NCBI GenBank assembly: GCA_964470285.1
Contig: CAYYBZ010000130.1
Span: 1-6,393, forward strand
Reading direction: 5' to 3'
DNA from: CAYYBZ01 sp964470285 [NCBI: uncultured Oligoflexia bacterium]
GTDB lineage: Bacteria; Bdellovibrionota_G; CAYYBZ01
Length of the DNA stretch: 6,393 bases
Part shown: in pieces, positions 1-6,393 of the stretch
Layout of the letters: each line of letters opens with the position of its first letter
Numbering within the stretch: the first letter of the stretch is position 1
Made by a program: the position numbers and the translations under genes
The notes under the pieces: model-generated
Told to the model about the DNA's origin: nothing
The model's database searches: none
The model's input: only the letters and a program-made list of their open reading frames with translations

Positions 1-2
1 GC

Positions 3-494
3 GAACCCCGACCCGAACATTTTCCTCAAAGAAACAGGATTATATCGGGCTTATCGCACGGGGTTTTGATAGTGGAAGCGGCCATAAAAAGCGGGGCGAG
101 AATAACGGCAAGGCTTGCTTTAGAACAGAACAGGGAGGTTTTTGCCCTTCCCGGAAACGTTAGCTCAAAATACTCCGAGGGAACCAATTTCCTGATTAAA
201 AACGGGTTGGCAAAACTTACTGAAAATTCAAGGGACATAGTCGAAGAGTTCGATCATTTGGCTGATAGATTTGATTTTATTGATAAAAAGAGTACAACTG
301 TTAAATCTTTAGGTCTTTTAAGCGATGAAGAAAAAATATTTTCACATTTGAGAAAAGGCGAAGATATAGAGATAGAATTTCTTGCAAGAAAACTTTCTTT
401 GAATTATGAAAGTCTATTGGATATTATCTTAAGGCTCGAGCTAAAGGGAATCGCTTCAAGAAGACCGGGCAATATGGTAACCAGGGAGATTTGA
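3..494 (+). CDS. dprA: DNA-processing protein DprA, 3' part (5' truncated by window edge)
   Basis: The last 163 codons of DprA (Smf), the cytoplasmic protein that binds incoming single-stranded DNA in natural transformation and loads RecA on it. The frame is open from base 3 to TGA at 492-494, so the true start lies outside the window; the TTG at 66 is an internal leucine codon. Visible residues 7-18 carry the family signature FPQRNRIISGLS, followed by GVLIVEA, KSG, the ITA-x-ALEQ-x-REVFALPG segment and S-x-GTNFLI, which together form the end of the Rossmann-like DNA-binding fold. After a short linker, residues about 102-163 look like the small C-terminal winged-helix domain found in many DprA proteins (sequence from LLSDEEKIF to LELKGIASRRPGN). 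The gene ends 7 bases before topA and is probably co-transcribed with it. DprA homologues also occur in bacteria not known to be competent, so competence cannot be inferred from this gene alone. Identity is very secure; only the N-terminal domain is unseen. Confidence 0.96.
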   Translation, partial: EPRPEHFPQRNRIISGLSHGVLIVEAAIKSGARITARLALEQNREVFALPGNVSSKYSEGTNFLIKNGLAKLTENSRDIVEEFDHLADRFDFIDKKSTTVKSLGLLSDEEKIFSHLRKGEDIEIEFLARKLSLNYESLLDIILRLELKGIASRRPGNMVTREI

Positions 495-500
495 AAAGGA
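484..500 (+). promoter_or_regulatory. Ribosome binding region of topA
   Basis: Two purine runs precede the topA ATG at 502. AGGA at 497-500 leaves only one base before the ATG, which is too close for a normal Shine-Dalgarno. GGGAG at 484-488, inside the last dprA codons, leaves 13 bases, which is rather long. The start at 502 is nevertheless firm because it gives the standard TopA N-terminus (MAKSLVVVESPAKAKTL). Coupling to the end of dprA translation is a likely aid. Confidence 0.4.
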
Positions 501-501
501 A

Positions 502-2757
502 ATGGCAAAATCACTTGTAGTTGTAGAATCGCCGGCGAAGGCTAAAACGCTTTCAAAATATTTAGGCAAGGACTTCACAATAAAGGCTTCAGTCGGTCAT
601 GTGAAAGATCTTCCTAAAAGTTCGCTGGGAATTGAGATTGAGGATAATTTTACACCCGAATACACTATTATCAGCGGAAAGAAAAAGGTTATCGATGATA
701 TTACAAAAACCGCAACGAAAGTAGATACAGTATTCCTTGCGCCCGACCCGGACAGGGAAGGTGAGGCGATTGCATGGCATATAGCCGAAGAGATCCGAAA
801 AAAGTTAAAGAAAAACGGTATCATTAAGAGGGTTTTGTTTAACGAAATTACAAAAAAAGCGGTTATTGAAGCCATAGGTTCTCCCCATGAATTAAATAAA
901 AAGAAATATGAATCCCAGCAGGCCAGAAGAATTCTTGACAGACTTGTCGGTTACAAAATAAGTCCTATTCTGTGGCAAAAAGTCAGAAGAGGTTTATCTG
1001 CAGGAAGGGTTCAATCCGTTGCAGTTAAAATTATCTGTGACCGCGAAGAAGAAATCAAGGCGTTTAAACCCGACGAGTACTGGACGGTAGAAGTAGATCT
1101 TTTGACTTCAACCCCGCCCCCCTTCAGAAGCAATTTAACCAAGATTGACGGTAAAAAGGCGGAAGTAAAAAAAGGAGACCAGGCCAATAAGATAAAAGAC
1201 GAGCTTTATAAACTGGAATTTACGGCAAATAAGATTGACAAAAAAACCGTTAAAAGGTCACCTAAGCCGCCTTTTATAACGTCATGGCTTCAGCAGGAGG
1301 CCGCCAGGCGTTTGAGATATACGCCCAAGAAAACCATGATGCTTGCCCAGCAGCTTTATGAAGGGATTGAACTCGGAGATGAGGGTTCAGTAGGTTTGAT
1401 TACATATATGAGAACCGATTCAACGAGGCTTTCAAACGAAGCTGTAAGCGGAGCGAGAAAATATATTCAAAAGAAATTCGGAGACAATTATCTGCCGTCT
1501 TCTCCGAGAGCATATAAATCCAAGAAAAAATCCCAGGATGCCCATGAGGCTATAAGACCTACTTCACTTGATTATCCTCCGGATAAAGTGAAAAAACATT
1601 TAAGCAAGGATCTGTTCAAATTGTACGAACTGATATGGAACAGATTCATATCCTGCCAGATGAACGATGCTCAGCTTCTTCAAACAGGTATTGACATTGT
1701 GGCGGGGAAATATACTTTTCGTTCAACAGGTTCGGTTTTAAAATTCGACGGTTTTATGGCTGCTTACGTTGAAGGCCTTGATGAATTAATGGAAAATACA
1801 GAATGTGACGTTCTTTTCCCCAGTATTGAAGAGGGCGATAAATTCAAGCTGCAGAACGCTTACTCGATTCAACATTTTACCAAACCCAAACCGAGATTTT
1901 CCGAAAGCACTTTAATCAAGGAACTTGAGGATAAAGGTATCGGAAGACCCTCTACTTACGCTTCAATTATTACAACAATTCAGAGCAAAAAGTATGTAAG
2001 AAAAGATGAGGGCAGGCTTCATCCGACCGAGCTTGGCATTTTGGTAACAGGTCTTCTGGTTGAAAGCTTCCCTAAAATTCTGGATGTGACATTTACGGCC
2101 CGGATGGAAGACGATCTTGATAAAATAGAGCTTGGTGAGAAAGACTGGCAGGAAATACTTAAAGAGTTCTACAAGCCGTTTAAGAAAAAACTCGCCGATG
2201 CAAAAAAGGAAATGCGCGATGTAAAAAGGGAAGAAGTAAAAACGGATATTAAATGCGAGAAATGTTCCAAGCTTATGGTGGTTAAATGGGGAAGAAACGG
2301 ACATTTTCTTGCCTGTTCCGGATATCCCGACTGCAAAAACACTAAAGAAATCGAGAAAAAAGAAGACGGTACAATCGTTCCTTTAGAAAGGGAAACAACC
2401 GGAGAAAAATGTGAAAAATGCGCGGCAAACCTTATAGTAAGATCCGGCCGTTTCGGAAAATTTCTGGCATGTGAAAAATATCCGGAGTGCAAATTTACAA
2501 AATCTCTTACAACCGGTGTTAAGTGCCCCGAAGACGGATGTAAAGGAGAGATAGTCGCAAGAAAAACCCGAAGAGGAAGAACATTTTACGGATGTACTAA
2601 ATATCCGAAGTGCAAATATGCAATCTGGTACAAACCCGTTAATGAACCGTGCCCTCAGTGTAAGGCCCCTTTCCTGGTTGAAAAGTATAAAAAGGAAGGC
2701 AAGATCGACATCGAATGTATCAAAGAAGAGTGCGGTTATAAGAGATCATCAAATTAA
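502..2757 (+). CDS. topA: DNA topoisomerase I (type IA) with four C-terminal zinc ribbons
   Basis: Complete 751-residue type IA topoisomerase, which relaxes negative supercoils by cutting one strand through a 5'-phosphotyrosine link. The TOPRIM domain spans about residues 1-115, with the catalytic glutamate E9 in VVESPAKAKT and the metal-binding acidic triad D82, D84 and E86 in PDPDREGEAIAWH. The nucleophile is Y302 in GLITYMRTDS, with R304 beside it; DAHEAIRPT (H348) and GIGRPSTYASI (479-489) are further core motifs. The core ends near residue 565 and a lysine-rich linker follows. Four tetracysteine ribbons come next: C585/C588/C605/C611, C637/C640/C657/C663, C675/C680/C698/C704 and C717/C720/C739/C744. 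The length lies between B. subtilis TopA (about 690) and E. coli TopA (865). No frameshift or missing catalytic residue was seen. It sits 7 bases after dprA and 4 bases before the preferred trmFO start, so it is almost certainly in the same transcript. Confidence 0.98.
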   Translation: MAKSLVVVESPAKAKTLSKYLGKDFTIKASVGHVKDLPKSSLGIEIEDNFTPEYTIISGKKKVIDDITKTATKVDTVFLAPDPDREGEAIAWHIAEEIRKKLKKNGIIKRVLFNEITKKAVIEAIGSPHELNKKKYESQQARRILDRLVGYKISPILWQKVRRGLSAGRVQSVAVKIICDREEEIKAFKPDEYWTVEVDLLTSTPPPFRSNLTKIDGKKAEVKKGDQANKIKDELYKLEFTANKIDKKTVKRSPKPPFITSWLQQEAARRLRYTPKKTMMLAQQLYEGIELGDEGSVGLITYMRTDSTRLSNEAVSGARKYIQKKFGDNYLPSSPRAYKSKKKSQDAHEAIRPTSLDYPPDKVKKHLSKDLFKLYELIWNRFISCQMNDAQLLQTGIDIVAGKYTFRSTGSVLKFDGFMAAYVEGLDELMENTECDVLFPSIEEGDKFKLQNAYSIQHFTKPKPRFSESTLIKELEDKGIGRPSTYASIITTIQSKKYVRKDEGRLHPTELGILVTGLLVESFPKILDVTFTARMEDDLDKIELGEKDWQEILKEFYKPFKKKLADAKKEMRDVKREEVKTDIKCEKCSKLMVVKWGRNGHFLACSGYPDCKNTKEIEKKEDGTIVPLERETTGEKCEKCAANLIVRSGRFGKFLACEKYPECKFTKSLTTGVKCPEDGCKGEIVARKTRRGRTFYGCTKYPKCKYAIWYKPVNEPCPQCKAPFLVEKYKKEGKIDIECIKEECGYKRSSN

Positions 2758-2761
2758 AACA

Positions 2762-4072
2762 GTGAATATTATAGGAGCCGGTCTAGCCGGATGCGAGGCT
2801 TCATGGCAGCTTGCAAAACGGGGTATCGGGGTGAACCTTTATGAAATGAGACCCGTAAAGAGCACTGCGGTTCATGAAACCGGAAATTTTGCGGAGCTTG
2901 TCTGTTCCAATTCACTGGGTTCGATAAATTATCCAAACGCGTCTTGTCTTTTAAAAGAAGAGATGAAGATTCTCGGTTCTTTAATCCTTGAGGCAGCTTT
3001 ATGCTCAAAAGTTCCAGCAGGCAGAGCTTTAGCCGTTGAGAGAAAAAACTTCTCAGCTTATATAACAGATAAAATATCAGCTAACGGTAAGATAAAAATT
3101 ATAAGGGGTGAGGTAAAAGAAATCAGCAAAGATGAGATAACAATAATTGCATCCGGACCTTTAACATCCGATACGCTTGCCAAAGAAATATCCAAACTGA
3201 CCGGAGATGAGTTTTTATATTTTTATGACGCCGTTTCTCCGATAATTGACGGCTCGTCGATTGATATGAATAAGGCATTTTGGGGAGCCAGATATGAAGA
3301 TGACTCGGATGATTATCTGAATATACCGCTTAAAAAAGACGAATACTTTTCTTTTGTAAATGAACTGAAAAATGCCCGGGTTATTCCTGTAAATAAGGCC
3401 GATGAAAACAGCTTTTTTGACGGCTGCATGCCTATAGAGGTAATGGCTTTAAGGGGAGAGAAATCTTTAGCCTTCGGTCCAATGAGGCCTGTCGGATTCA
3501 GAAAGAGAATAGGAGATGATCTTTTTGCCATAATTCAGCTCAGGAAAGAGGATAACAAAAGCTCAATGTTTAATATGGTCGGATTTCAGACAAGGATGAC
3601 TTTCTCCGAGCAAAAGCGTGTTTTCAAAACTTTACCGGCTCTGAAAAATGCCAGGTTTTTAAGGCTTGGCAAAATGCACAGAAATACTTATATTAATTCA
3701 AGAAAAATCTTGGATAATGTTCTAAGTCATCATAAATACAATACTATTTACTTTGCAGGGCAAATCAACGGAGTTGAGGGATATCTTGAATCGGCAGCCA
3801 GCGGCTTGGCCGTATCATTATATATAACAAGCCGATTATTGGGGACGGAGGTTGAAAATCTTCCGTTACAAACGATGATGGGCTCATTACTTGATAGTGT
3901 TACCTCAAAAGAGTACGGGATTGACGATTTTACTCCACAAAATGCGAATATGGGTATTTTAAGGAGACATTTCAACCTCTTAGATATCCCAAAATCTCAG
4001 ATTAAATCCACAATATTCGATAAATCCATTGAAAATATTAAGCAGTGGAGTTTACAGAACTTTAAACTTTAA
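2762..4072 (+). CDS. trmFO: Methylenetetrahydrofolate--tRNA-(uracil-5-)-methyltransferase TrmFO
   Basis: TrmFO makes 5-methyluridine at position 54 of the tRNA T-loop, using 5,10-methylenetetrahydrofolate as carbon donor and FAD/NAD(P)H as reductant. With the GTG at 2762 as start the protein has 436 residues, the usual family size. It opens with the FAD-binding Rossmann motif GAGLAG (5-10), then YEMRP (27-31) and ELVCSNSL (45-52). C48 and C222 (in FFDGCMPIEVMA) match Cys53 and Cys226 of the B. subtilis enzyme, which form the FAD/substrate site. GFQTRMTF, HRNTYIN and the C-terminal FAD loop GQINGVEGYLESAASG (333-348) are also present. The frame stays open upstream to an ATG at 2618, but that would overlap topA by 140 bases and add 48 non-homologous residues. 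An ATT at 2753 overlapping the topA stop would give a family-like MKTVNIIGAG start. There is no clear Shine-Dalgarno, so reinitiation after topA is likely. A related family member, RlmFO, methylates 23S rRNA in mycoplasmas, but TrmFO is far more likely here. Confidence 0.96.
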   Translation: MNIIGAGLAGCEASWQLAKRGIGVNLYEMRPVKSTAVHETGNFAELVCSNSLGSINYPNASCLLKEEMKILGSLILEAALCSKVPAGRALAVERKNFSAYITDKISANGKIKIIRGEVKEISKDEITIIASGPLTSDTLAKEISKLTGDEFLYFYDAVSPIIDGSSIDMNKAFWGARYEDDSDDYLNIPLKKDEYFSFVNELKNARVIPVNKADENSFFDGCMPIEVMALRGEKSLAFGPMRPVGFRKRIGDDLFAIIQLRKEDNKSSMFNMVGFQTRMTFSEQKRVFKTLPALKNARFLRLGKMHRNTYINSRKILDNVLSHHKYNTIYFAGQINGVEGYLESAASGLAVSLYITSRLLGTEVENLPLQTMMGSLLDSVTSKEYGIDDFTPQNANMGILRRHFNLLDIPKSQIKSTIFDKSIENIKQWSLQNFKL

Positions 4073-4095
4073 AAAGGTCGCAATTAGGCTACAAT
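4068..4095 (+). promoter_or_regulatory. Possible sigma70-type promoter in the trmFO-xerC gap
   Basis: The 38-base gap 4073-4110 is the largest between genes in the window. It contains TACAAT at 4090-4095, a 5 of 6 match to the -10 consensus, with TTTAAA at 4068-4073 (4 of 6 match to -35) placed 16 bases upstream. A second -10-like box, TATAAG, lies at 4097-4102 without a good -35. Transcription from the first box would start near 4102, only about 9 bases before the xerC ATG. AT-rich DNA yields such matches by chance, so this is a weak call. Confidence 0.25.
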
Positions 4096-4110
4096 GTATA
4101 AGCCTTATCT

Positions 4111-5043
4111 ATGATGGACCTTATTAACGAATTTAAAAGGAATCTTTCTGAAGTAAAAAGAAGCTCCACCCATACCGTTAGAAACTATATCTCCGACATA
4201 CAGACATTTTTTGATTATTTGAATAAAAAGGGATATCTGGATATTCCAATCACTAAAAAGGAAGCGGCCAAAGTAGACAAATACATGTTAAGGGAGTATC
4301 TTGGCTCGTTGCATGAGAGTAATGAAGCTTCAAGTGTTTCAAGAAAGCTTTCATGTTTGCGCTCTTTTTACAAATTCTTAAGCAGAGAAGGGATTATAGA
4401 ATATAATCCTACGCTTGAAATACAAAGCCCGAAATTACCTAAAAAAATCCCCAAAGCGATGGATTTTGACGTAATTACCGAGCTTTTTAAGATTCCCGAT
4501 AAAAAAACATTTAAGGGACTCAGGGATGCTACTGTAATGGAATGCCTTTATTCCTGTGGAATAAGAGTTTCCGAGCTTACGGGACTTAATTTAAATGATA
4601 TTGATTCTAAATCGGCGCTAATAAAAGTAATGGGAAAAGGCTCTAAAGAAAGATATGTGCCGGTAGGACAAAAAGCTTTAAACGAGATTAAAAAATATAA
4701 AGAAGAAAGAATGAATCATATTCAAAGTTTAAAAAAGATCCAGAACCACCGAGCGCTTTTTATCAATCTTAAAGGAACAAGGATTACGACAAGAAGCATA
4801 GCAAGAATACTTAAGAAATATATTCTAAAACTGCATACAACAAAAAAGATAACTCCTCATGTTTTCAGGCACACTTTTGCCACGCATCTTCTTGATGCAG
4901 GAGCAGATATGCGCTCGATTCAGGAAATGTTGGGGCATTCCAGTCTTTCCACTACTCAGAAATATACACATGTCAGTATGCAGAAACTCATGGATGTTTA
5001 CGAAAAGTCTCATCCGAGGGCCAAAGGAGATGAAAATGTTTAA
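4111..5043 (+). CDS. xerC: Tyrosine recombinase XerC
   Basis: Complete 310-residue tyrosine recombinase of the Xer family, which resolves chromosome dimers at the dif site near the replication terminus. The N-terminal core-binding (SAM-like) domain covers about residues 1-105 and the catalytic domain about 115-305. All six catalytic positions are visible: R152 (GIRVSEL), K176 (GKGSKER), H250 and R253 ([10 protein letters not shown]), H276 ([10 protein letters not shown]) and nucleophile Y285 (KYTHVS). Length matches XerC/XerD (about 300). The name XerC rather than XerD rests mainly on its place between trmFO and hslV, as for CodV in Bacillus. Two adjacent ATGs (4111, 4114) could start it, and an in-frame TAA at 4099-4101 rules out anything earlier. 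No Shine-Dalgarno precedes either one. The last 8 bases overlap hslV. No phage or integron genes lie nearby, so a chromosomal housekeeping role is favoured over a mobile integrase. No dif-like site was recognised in the window. Confidence 0.93.
   Translation: MMDLINEFKRNLSEVKRSSTHTVRNYISDIQTFFDYLNKKGYLDIPITKKEAAKVDKYMLREYLGSLHESNEASSVSRKLSCLRSFYKFLSREGIIEYNPTLEIQSPKLPKKIPKAMDFDVITELFKIPDKKTFKGLRDATVMECLYSCGIRVSELTGLNLNDIDSKSALIKVMGKGSKERYVPVGQKALNEIKKYKEERMNHIQSLKKIQNHRALFINLKGTRITTRSIARILKKYILKLHTTKKITPHVFRHTFATHLLDAGADMRSIQEMLGHSSLSTTQKYTHVSMQKLMDVYEKSHPRAKGDENV
5025..5029 (+). promoter_or_regulatory. Shine-Dalgarno of hslV inside the end of xerC
   Basis: AGGAG lies 6 bases before the ATG at 5036, an ideal distance. 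It decides between two in-frame ATGs: the one at 5030 directly abuts the motif with no spacer and is therefore unlikely. The site is within the last codons of xerC, which fits translational coupling. Confidence 0.75.
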
Positions 5044-5563
5044 GGGTACGACAATAATTTGTTTAAAGCATAAGGGAAAAGTTGTAATAGCAGGTGACGG
5101 TCAGGTCAGCATGGGAAATACGGTAACCAAAGCAGGCGCAAAAAAGGTAAGGAAAATAATGGGAGGAAAGATTCTTGCCGGATTTGCAGGGTCTACCGCC
5201 GATTCCATAACCCTTTTTGAAAAGTTTGAGCAAAAACTGGAGCAGCACTCCGGTAATATAACCCGTGCTGCCGTTGAGCTTGCAAAGGATTGGCGCTCTG
5301 ATAAGATACTCAAACGCCTAGAGGCCCTCATGCTTGTAGCCGATAGCGAAAAGATTTATCTTTTGTCCGGAAACGGTGACGTAATAGAGCCTGACGATCA
5401 CGTTGCGGCCATAGGTTCCGGTGGAGTGTATGCTCTGGCGGCGGCAAGAGGACTGATAAAGCATTCAAAACTAAATGCCGAAGAAATAGCAAAGGAAGCG
5501 ATGTCTATTGCAGCGGGTGTTTGCGTATTTACAAACGATAAAGTTGTTATTGAGGAGATTTAA
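5036..5563 (+). CDS. hslV: ATP-dependent protease proteolytic subunit HslV
   Basis: Complete 175-residue HslV (ClpQ), the peptidase of the two-part HslUV protease, a bacterial relative of the proteasome beta subunit that forms a double hexameric ring in the cytoplasm. The sequence starts MFKGTTI; removing the first four residues would expose T5 as the catalytic N-terminal threonine. Counting from that threonine, D17 (AGDGQV) and K33 (in AKKVRK) fall exactly where E. coli HslV has its active-site partners. [44 protein letters not shown] and AIGSGGVYA are further family segments. It is a threonine-type enzyme, unlike the serine-type CodW of Bacillus subtilis. The frame is open upstream to 4859 inside xerC, but that part is only an alternative reading of xerC. 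The gene overlaps xerC by 8 bases and ends 6 bases before hslU, so the two HslUV subunits are probably made together. Confidence 0.97.
   Translation: MFKGTTIICLKHKGKVVIAGDGQVSMGNTVTKAGAKKVRKIMGGKILAGFAGSTADSITLFEKFEQKLEQHSGNITRAAVELAKDWRSDKILKRLEALMLVADSEKIYLLSGNGDVIEPDDHVAAIGSGGVYALAAARGLIKHSKLNAEEIAKEAMSIAAGVCVFTNDKVVIEEI
5552..5557 (+). promoter_or_regulatory. Probable Shine-Dalgarno of hslU
   Basis: GAGGAG, which also encodes the last two glutamates of HslV, lies 12 bases before the hslU ATG at 5570. This is longer than the usual 5-9 bases but is the only purine-rich match. The stop of hslV falls between the motif and the start, consistent with coupled translation. Confidence 0.5.
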
Positions 5564-5569
5564 ACCGTT

Positions 5570-6393
5570 ATGAAAAATTTTACCCCAAGAGAAATAGTGG
5601 GCGAACTGGATAAATATATTGTAGGCCAGAATAATGCCAAAAGATCGGTTGCGATAGCGCTCAGAAACAGATGGCGAAGACAACAGGTTCCGGCTGAACT
5701 TAAAGATGAAATCGCTCCGAAAAATATCATAATGATAGGGCCGACAGGAGTAGGAAAAACAGAGATAGCCAGAAGACTTTCCAAGCTTGCAAGCGCTCCC
5801 TTTTTAAAGGTTGAGGCGACCAAATATACGGAAGTGGGTTATGTCGGGAAAGATGTTGAATCAATGGTTCGTGATTTAACGGAAATCTCGGTCAATATAG
5901 TCAAATCCGAACAAAAGGAAAAGGTTCAGGCAAGGGCCAAGGAAAATGCCGAGGAGAGAATTCTTGATATGCTTCTGCCTCCCCAAAAAAAAGATTTCTC
6001 AACACATTTAAAGAATCAGATAGAAAAGGGCCGGTCCGAAGAGCAGTTACCTTTTGAAAATCCTGAAGATACAAGGGAAAAACTCAGAACCCTGCTCAGG
6101 GAAGGAAAACTCGATAAAAAGACGGTTGAAATAAAAATTCAGGATAAAGCTGTTCCGATGGTCGAAGTTTTTTCGGCATCCGGACTTGAAGAAATGGACA
6201 TAAACATAAAAGACATGTTTGGGAACCTTTTTCCAAAAAAGACAAAGAAAAGGAAGGTTAAGGTTTCCGAAGCTATCAATATTGTCCAGCAGGAAGAGGC
6301 TCATAAACTCATAGATATGGATGAAGTTATCAAGCTTGCATTGGAAAGAGCCCAGCATTCAGGAATAAAGCAGCAGGTTGCGGATCGCCAGCA
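5570..6393 (+). CDS. hslU: ATP-dependent protease ATPase subunit HslU, 5' part (3' end outside window)
   Basis: N-terminal 274 codons of HslU (ClpY), the AAA+ ring that unfolds substrates and feeds them to HslV; full-length family members have about 440-470 residues. The protein begins [20 protein letters not shown], the standard start. Walker A is GPTGVGKT (57-64), followed by [19 protein letters not shown], whose GYVG (90-93) is the substrate-gripping pore loop. Residues from about 107 to 235 form the charged, helical intermediate (I) domain special to HslU, ending in [15 protein letters not shown]. The sequence then returns to the AAA+ core at [18 protein letters not shown] and reaches GI (265-266). 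Here the family continues with the Walker B strand (GIVFIDEIDKI in E. coli), but this window reads KQQVADRQ instead. That final part is probably not genuine HslU sequence (see separate entry). No Walker B, sensor or C-terminal residues can be checked. Identity up to codon 266 is very secure. Confidence 0.94.
   Translation, partial: MKNFTPREIVGELDKYIVGQNNAKRSVAIALRNRWRRQQVPAELKDEIAPKNIIMIGPTGVGKTEIARRLSKLASAPFLKVEATKYTEVGYVGKDVESMVRDLTEISVNIVKSEQKEKVQARAKENAEERILDMLLPPQKKDFSTHLKNQIEKGRSEEQLPFENPEDTREKLRTLLREGKLDKKTVEIKIQDKAVPMVEVFSASGLEEMDINIKDMFGNLFPKKTKKRKVKVSEAINIVQQEEAHKLIDMDEVIKLALERAQHSGIKQQVADRQ
6368..6393 (+). other. Divergent tail: HslU homology breaks off here
   Basis: The last 26 bases follow the GI codons of HslU but do not encode the expected hydrophobic Walker B strand or its DE pair in any forward frame. 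They are about 62% GC (16 of 26), against about 40% for the window. The hslU frame stays open through them. A misassembled or chimeric contig end is the simplest reading; an insertion junction is possible but cannot be shown from so few bases. Confidence 0.55.

Noticed and set aside
1963-2492. Overlapping minus-strand open frames opposite topA, and similar ones opposite trmFO, hslV and hslU
   Set aside because: They lie opposite strongly conserved genes, show no recognisable domains and have no sensible start context; they are antisense shadows.
2618-2761. Extension of trmFO upstream to the ATG at 2618, giving 484 residues
   Set aside because: It overlaps the coding part of the topA zinc ribbons by 140 bases, adds 48 residues with no family match before the FAD motif, and only reflects an open alternative frame of topA.
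2884-2940. CSNSLG in TrmFO where B. subtilis has CSNSLR, considered as an active-site change
   Set aside because: From memory, glycine also occurs at this place in other TrmFO proteins such as that of Thermus; both key cysteines are present.
4086-4105. Inverted repeat AGGCT/AGCCT in the gap before xerC, considered as a terminator or operator
   Set aside because: Only 5 paired bases with a 10-base loop and no T-run after it; too weak to call.
4859-5035. Upstream extension of hslV to 4859
   Set aside because: The added residues are an alternative frame over the conserved catalytic part of xerC; a good Shine-Dalgarno points to 5036 and HslV homology starts there.
5030-5035. ATG at 5030 as hslV start (two residues longer)
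   Set aside because: It directly abuts the AGGAG motif with no spacer, whereas 5036 has the usual 6 bases.
4111-5043. xerC as a phage, integron or transposon integrase
   Set aside because: It is embedded between housekeeping genes in a known conserved order, has normal Xer length and has no attachment-site repeats or phage genes nearby.
6365-6393. Intein insertion into the HslU ATPase site
   Set aside because: Inteins begin with cysteine or serine (rarely alanine); the residues after the break are K-Q-Q, and too little sequence remains to see any splicing motif.

Overview
The window is one continuous run of six protein genes, all on the + strand and packed almost end to end: dprA (3' part only), topA, trmFO, xerC, hslV and hslU (5' part only). 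Both outer genes are cut by the window edges. I saw no tRNA, rRNA, CRISPR array, transposase, toxin/defence gene or long repeat. The largest gap between genes is 38 bases, so no stretch over 300 bases lacks a gene.

Organism: a bacterium with AT-leaning DNA (about 40% GC by eye, not counted over the whole window) that favours AGA/AGG for arginine and often uses ATA for isoleucine. The order dprA-topA-trmFO-xerC-hslV-hslU is known from Firmicutes such as Bacillus (where codY follows) and, in similar form, from some deltaproteobacteria and Nitrospirota. HslV carries the threonine nucleophile after a short MFKG leader rather than the Bacillus CodW type of N-terminus. I therefore lean weakly towards a deltaproteobacterial, Nitrospirota-like or uncultivated lineage, but the window does not settle the taxon.

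Layout: bases 3-494 encode the C-terminal part of DprA (end of the Rossmann-like DNA-binding fold plus a winged helix). Bases 502-2757 encode a full topoisomerase I with four C-terminal zinc ribbons. TrmFO, the folate/FAD tRNA m5U54 methyltransferase, follows at 2762-4072 with a GTG (or possibly ATT) start at the topA stop. After a 38-base gap with a promoter-like -10 box but no Shine-Dalgarno, xerC (4111-5043) encodes a complete tyrosine recombinase. hslV overlaps its end by 8 bases (5036-5563), and hslU starts 6 bases after hslV (5570 to the end).

Together the genes handle DNA uptake/recombination, DNA supercoiling, chromosome-dimer resolution, tRNA modification and protein quality control. 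The tight spacing suggests co-transcription; only HslV and HslU act as one complex. The most notable anomaly is at the right edge: HslU follows its family closely up to codon 266, but the last 26 bases do not encode the expected Walker B strand and are GC-richer than the rest. This looks like a contig-end or chimera artefact, or less likely an insertion junction. I found no convincing new biological system here; this is a conserved housekeeping operon.
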